Part shown: piece by piece, positions 60,612 through 64,000 of the stretch
How positions within the stretch are numbered: position 1 is the stretch's first letter
Layout of the letters: every line of letters starts with the position of its first letter
Source of the DNA: Roseburia sp.
Lineage (GTDB): Bacteria; Bacillota; Clostridia; Lachnospirales; Lachnospiraceae
Assembly: GCA_023664265.1 (NCBI GenBank)
Contig: JAMPFV010000011.1
Location: forward strand, 1 to 64,000
Direction of reading: 5' to 3'
Length of the DNA: 64,000 nt
Made by a program: the position numbers and the translations under genes
The notes under the pieces: generated by a model
What the model was told of the DNA's origin: nothing
The model's database searches: none
Seen by the model: only the letters and a program-made list of their open reading frames with translations

Positions 60612-62360
60612 CTACTCAACATCGGCGAGCGCAAATCCATCCTCCTCACCGGTTCTTATTTTCACGACCTTATCCACATTGTATACGAAAATCTTGCCGT
60701 CGCCGATATGGCCCGTGTACAGCACCCGCTTCGCGGTCTCGATCACCTTGTCTACCGGAATGCTTGCCACCACGACCTCAACCTTCACCTTGGGCAGCAA
60801 GGTCGCGTCAACCTCCGCGCCGCGGTACTTCTCGCCCGCGCCCTTCTGGATGCCGCAGCCCATCACCTGCGTCACGGTCATTCCCGTCACGCCGATGTCG
60901 TTCATGGCCTTGCGCAGCACATCATACCGGGAGAGCTTCGCGATGATAACCACCTTGTAAATTCCCGAGGCCGCCGCAATCGGTGCCTGCGCAACCTTGA
61001 CCGCCGCGTTCTTCTGCGCCTCGGACGCCTTGTCATACTCGTCCGTGCCAAGCTGCGTATTTTCGTTCTCTTCCATAATCATGGTGTTTGAAATATCCAT
61101 CATGCTAAATCCGGCGTAAGCGGAGGGAAGCCCATGCTCCGTCGCGTCAAGGCCGATAATCTCCTCCTCCTCGGAAACACGAAGCCCGAAGATTGCCTTG
61201 ATAGCCAGAAATACCAGCGTGATTGTCACAGCCGTCCACGCGATAACCGCCACCATTCCGATGAGCTGTGTCCCCAGCAGCCCAAGGCCGCCGCCATAAA
61301 ACAGTCCGGTGTATGTATCGTTCCCGGGTGCGGACGTCGTCGCGAAAAGACCGACCGCTATCGTACCCCAGATACCGTTCATGCAGTGAACCGCGACCGC
61401 GCCGACGGGGTCGTCGATGCGCAGCTTATAATCGAGAAGCCATACGCCGAACACTACCAGCAGACCTGCAACCGCACCGATAATGATCGCGCCAAAGGCG
61501 TCGGTGACATCGCAGGGCGCCGTGATCGCTACCAGCCCCGCAAGGGACGCGTTCAGACACATCGAAATATCCGGCTTTCCGTATTTGATCCAGGTAAAGA
61601 CCATGCACACCACCGTCGCAATCGCGGGCGCAATCGTCGTCGTCACGAACACAGAGCCCAACTGCTCCACACTCGTGCAGGCCGCACCGTTAAAGCCATA
61701 CCAGCCAAGCCACAGGATAAACACGCCGAGCGCGCCGACCGTCAGATTATGCCCGGGAAAGGCGTTTACCTTTGTGATTTTTCCCGCCTTGTCTCTCGTA
61801 AATTTGCCGATACGCGGCCCGAGCAGCTTCGCGCCAATCAGCGCGGAGATCCCGCCGACCATATGTATCGCGCAGGAGCCCGCGAAATCATGGAAGCCCA
61901 TCTGCGCCAGCCAGCCGCCGCCCCAAATCCAGTGCGCCTCTATCGGATAGATTAACGCCGAAATCACACCCGAATACACACAGTACGAGAGGAACTTCGT
62001 CCGCTCTGCCATGGCGCCGGAAACGATGGTCGCCGTCGTCGCGCAGAATACCAGGTTAAACACGAAATTCGACCAGTCAAAATCCGCGTAGCTTGTGAAA
62101 ATGTCAAAGCCCGGCTTTCCGATAAAGCCCAACAGATCCTCCCCAAGCAGCAGGCTGAAGCCGATCAAAATAAAGGTACAGGTACCGATACAGAAATCCA
62201 TCAAATTCTTCATTATGATGTTTCCCGTATTCTTGGCTCTGGTAAAGCCGGCCTCCACCATGGCAAATCCGGCCTGCATCCAGAATACCAGCGCGGCGCC
62301 GATCAAGAACCACACGCCAAACACTTCTCCGTTGACAACACTCAAAATTTCTTCCGTCAT
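60612..62360 (-). CDS. Ammonium transporter fused to a PII regulator domain
   Basis: A 582-residue protein. Residues 1-430 are an Amt/Rh channel with eleven membrane segments (WMQAGFAMVEAGFTRAKN, GGGWLAQMGFHDFAGSCAIH, GWYGFNGAA, GLLVVFGVWLLDYKLRIDD). A linker of about 35 residues leads to a complete PII domain (about 467-577: IQKGAGEKYRGAE, TGHIGDGKIFV). The T-loop Tyr that is uridylylated in E. coli GlnK is Val here, so control must be through ATP, ADP and 2-oxoglutarate. Normally AmtB and GlnK are separate; the fusion would fix channel and plug together. ATG 62360 has GAGGAGG. Confidence 0.93.
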   Translation of the reverse strand: MTEEILSVVNGEVFGVWFLIGAALVFWMQAGFAMVEAGFTRAKNTGNIIMKNLMDFCIGTCTFILIGFSLLLGEDLLGFIGKPGFDIFTSYADFDWSNFVFNLVFCATTATIVSGAMAERTKFLSYCVYSGVISALIYPIEAHWIWGGGWLAQMGFHDFAGSCAIHMVGGISALIGAKLLGPRIGKFTRDKAGKITKVNAFPGHNLTVGALGVFILWLGWYGFNGAACTSVEQLGSVFVTTTIAPAIATVVCMVFTWIKYGKPDISMCLNASLAGLVAITAPCDVTDAFGAIIIGAVAGLLVVFGVWLLDYKLRIDDPVGAVAVHCMNGIWGTIAVGLFATTSAPGNDTYTGLFYGGGLGLLGTQLIGMVAVIAWTAVTITLVFLAIKAIFGLRVSEEEEIIGLDATEHGLPSAYAGFSMMDISNTMIMEENENTQLGTDEYDKASEAQKNAAVKVAQAPIAAASGIYKVVIIAKLSRYDVLRKAMNDIGVTGMTVTQVMGCGIQKGAGEKYRGAEVDATLLPKVKVEVVVASIPVDKVIETAKRVLYTGHIGDGKIFVYNVDKVVKIRTGEEDGFALADVE

Positions 62361-62393
62361 AACTTTTTCCTCCTCATTGCAGCATATAAACGC

Positions 62394-62427
62394 AAAAAAA
62401 GGCACTACGGGGATTCCCCATAGCGCC
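62394..62427 (-). terminator. Terminator hairpin in the Amt-PII leader
   Basis: GGCGCTATGGGGA and TCCCCGTAGTGCC form a near-perfect 13-bp stem, followed by seven T residues on the minus strand. It begins about 11 bases after the predicted transcript start and 34 bases before the ATG, the layout of a transcription attenuator. Confidence 0.8.
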
Positions 62428-62444
62428 TTCGCTTTACGTCACTT

Positions 62445-62473
62445 ATCATAGCACCTGACATTTCACTTGTCAA
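62445..62473 (-). promoter_or_regulatory. Promoter of the Amt-PII gene
   Basis: TTGACA (62468-62473), 17 bases, TATGAT (62445-62450) on the minus strand: nearly consensus. Confidence 0.85.
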
Positions 62474-62489
62474 ATACTTTTTTTAATTT

Positions 62490-62514
62490 CCGGAAAAACG
62501 CTTTCATCAGCGTT
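62490..62514 (-). terminator. Intrinsic terminator after the GNAT gene
   Basis: AACGCT and AGCGTT pair and are followed by TTTTC on the minus strand; it lies four bases past the stop. The same arm sequence occurs in the dus leader hairpin. Confidence 0.75.
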
Positions 62515-62517
62515 GCC

Positions 62518-63243
62518 CTAAAATTCCACGAAGCTGCGGTATTCCAGATATTCCCGCGGCACACTGCTCCCGGAGGGATCCGCCCCCTCCGCCCGCACCC
62601 GTCCCGTCTGCCGGAAACCGAGCCGCTCGCACAGCCGTCTCGAGGGACTGTTGTCCTCCGCCACGAGAGCGCGGTAATCGTATATCCCCAACGCCTCCAC
62701 ACCGTATTTTATCGCCGCACGGCACGCCTCATACGCATAACCCTTGTGCTGAAAGCTCTTTCCCAGCATGAAGCCCAGCTCCAAGCCCTCGAAATCCTCT
62801 TTCAGCTCAAAGCCGACGCGCCCGATAACCTTCTGAATCGCCTTCAGGACAATGACCCACATCCCATAGCCATAGAAGCCGTATATATTGCGGATATACT
62901 CCCTCGTATACTCCGTCTCCCGGTCGATATCCTCAAAAAGCGGCTCCATGTACCGCGTCACGGAGCTGTCAGCGTACAGCTCATAAAGCCGCGGCACATC
63001 CTCCACGGTAATCTCCCGTATCGTCAGCCGCTGCGTCTCGCAGATTTTCCACGGCAGTCCGTGCGCGCGCCGCCAGACCCTGTCGCGGTAATCCGCAGTA
63101 ATATCCTCAAGCCGCTCCACGCAAAAGGCTCCGCTCGGAAAACGCTCTTCCCAGTTCCCCTCATGCAGATGCACAATATACGGAATGTGCTGCGCCGCAT
63201 AGTATTCCGCTTCGGACGGCTTATCTGTAATCCTTATGTCCAT
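62518..63243 (-). CDS. GNAT family N-acetyltransferase
   Basis: A 241-residue protein. The N-terminal 75 residues are an extra segment (TDKPSEAEYYAAQHIPYIVH) of unknown fold. The GNAT domain follows (ETQRLTIREITVEDVPRLYE, GFMLGKSFQHKGYAYEACRA with the acetyl-CoA loop, LVAEDNSPSRRLCERLGF). The sequence is closest to the RimJ/RimL group, which acetylates ribosomal proteins or small molecules such as antibiotics. The target is unknown. It has its own terminator. Confidence 0.85.
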   Translation of the reverse strand: MDIRITDKPSEAEYYAAQHIPYIVHLHEGNWEERFPSGAFCVERLEDITADYRDRVWRRAHGLPWKICETQRLTIREITVEDVPRLYELYADSSVTRYMEPLFEDIDRETEYTREYIRNIYGFYGYGMWVIVLKAIQKVIGRVGFELKEDFEGLELGFMLGKSFQHKGYAYEACRAAIKYGVEALGIYDYRALVAEDNSPSRRLCERLGFRQTGRVRAEGADPSGSSVPREYLEYRSFVEF

Positions 63244-63308
63244 ACAAATCTCCTTTTATGACTTCCTGCTCCGGCATCTTCTGTAGTTCAGATTTGTCTC
63301 GTTTCTTC

Positions 63309-63337
63309 TTGTGCTATTTCCAAATAAAGGATATACT
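63309..63337 (+). promoter_or_regulatory. Promoter of the cyclophilin gene
   Basis: TTGTGC (63309-63314), 17 bases, TATACT (63332-63337), about 53 bases before the start. Confidence 0.6.
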
Positions 63338-63389
63338 ATATTTTAATATTACCAATATTTTTAAATAATGAAAAGGAGATTTTTTAATT

Positions 63390-63911
63390 ATGGCACAAAA
63401 TCCGATTGTCACATTTGAAATGAAAAACGGCGACACCATGAAGGCGGAGCTTTATCCGGAAATCGCACCCAACACCGTCAACAATTTTATCAGCCTTGTA
63501 AAAAGCGGCTTCTACAACGGATTGATCTTCCACCGGGTCATCAACGGCTTTATGATTCAGGGCGGCTGTCCCGAAGGGAACGGAATGGGCGGCCCGGGCT
63601 ATTCCATCAGGGGCGAGTTCGCGCAGAACGGCTTCGAGAATAACCTGAAACACACGGAGGGCGTTCTGTCCATGGCCAGAAGCATGATGCCGGACTCCGC
63701 GGGCAGCCAGTTCTTCATCATGCACAAGACAAGCCCACACCTCGACGGCGCTTACGCGGCGTTTGGAAAGGTTATCGAGGGACAGGATATCGTCAATAAG
63801 ATTGCGGAAACGCAGACGGATTACGGCGACAGACCGCTCGAGGATCAGGTGATGAAGAGCGTCACCGTGGATACCTTCGGCGTTGACTATCCGGAGCCGG
63901 AGAAGTGCTGA
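63390..63911 (+). CDS. Peptidyl-prolyl cis-trans isomerase, cyclophilin type
   Basis: A 173-residue cytoplasmic enzyme that speeds proline isomerisation in folding proteins. Catalytic and binding residues are seen in [13 protein letters not shown] (the Arg) and [35 protein letters not shown] is the conserved core. No signal peptide is present. Length is that of the bacterial PpiB-like class. ATG 63390 follows AAAAGGAG. A terminator hairpin overlaps its stop. Confidence 0.94.
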   Translation: MAQNPIVTFEMKNGDTMKAELYPEIAPNTVNNFISLVKSGFYNGLIFHRVINGFMIQGGCPEGNGMGGPGYSIRGEFAQNGFENNLKHTEGVLSMARSMMPDSAGSQFFIMHKTSPHLDGAYAAFGKVIEGQDIVNKIAETQTDYGDRPLEDQVMKSVTVDTFGVDYPEPEKC

Positions 63912-63933
63912 GGCGCTTCTCCGGTAATATTTT
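63897..63933 (+). terminator. Terminator of the cyclophilin gene
   Basis: CCGGAGAAG (63897-63905) and CTTCTCCGG (63916-63924) pair around a 10-base loop that contains the stop codon; TAATATTTTA follows. Confidence 0.75.
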
Positions 63934-64000
63934 ACTGTGCAGCCATATCTCCGCTCTATAGACGGACACAATCCGCAAAGCCACCGTTATGCATCCGCTC

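Overview
The window reads as chromosome of a spore-forming Firmicute, most likely a Lachnospiraceae member (Clostridium cluster XIVa). Reasons: spoVT, spoVG and dpaAB; the glgC/glgD pair typical of clostridia; a dnaD-dnaC-prs gene row; NADP-type gdhA; DUF6033-like proteins; and strong GGAGG ribosome binding sites. Most genes are GC-rich, while several short islands are clearly AT-rich and carry toxin-antitoxin remnants. I saw no rRNA, tRNA, CRISPR array or complete insertion sequence.

Layout. 1-7.3 kb (minus strand): an AlbA_2 protein cut by the window edge, an ABC exporter, murA, and a row of M23 peptidase, flavin reductase and coiled-coil membrane protein. 7.7-10.1 kb: a small conserved-looking gene, trhA, then an AT-rich island with a VapBC-like pair whose PIN toxin has an in-frame stop. 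10.1-23.3 kb (minus): spoVT, mgtE, a HAD phosphatase, a BrxD-like ATPase with a DUF4391-like partner under their own promoter, an aldo/keto reductase, mfd, pth, spoVG and glgDC. 23.6-28.6 kb (plus): murC, a cluster of DnaA boxes, dnaD, dnaC and prs. galE, a second DnaA-box cluster and a DUF6033-like gene follow on minus.

31.2-37.9 kb (plus) is a signalling operon: an REC-HD-GYP protein, a hybrid histidine kinase with a C-terminal Hpt domain, and a second hybrid kinase fused to a complete DegV (fatty-acid-binding) domain. This last fusion is the most unusual gene here. 37.9-39.1 kb is an island with a decayed DinJ/YafQ-type pair and a type I holin-like toxin with a convincing antisense RNA. 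39.3-51.8 kb (minus): gdhA, a Na/Pi cotransporter, an ankyrin protein, a MATE transporter, a CPBP protease, a PL26/YetA-like enzyme, a Lachnospiraceae-type unknown, an ArpU-like protein and a BlaI/M56 peptidase/small secreted protein module with two BlaI-type operators. Two damaged copies of a tiny conserved ORF with an attached terminator lie in this part.

51.9-64 kb: a hydrolase-DUF3237 fusion; a dipicolinate operon (dpaA, dpaB, asparagine synthetase) behind a sigma-K-like promoter; a convergent two-component system; a UBA-like membrane protein; a dus gene; an Amt-PII fusion behind a strong promoter with an immediate terminator hairpin; a GNAT acetyltransferase; and a cyclophilin.

Starts were moved to internal codons wherever a good ribosome binding site decided the matter. 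All function calls come from reading motifs by eye; no database search was run.
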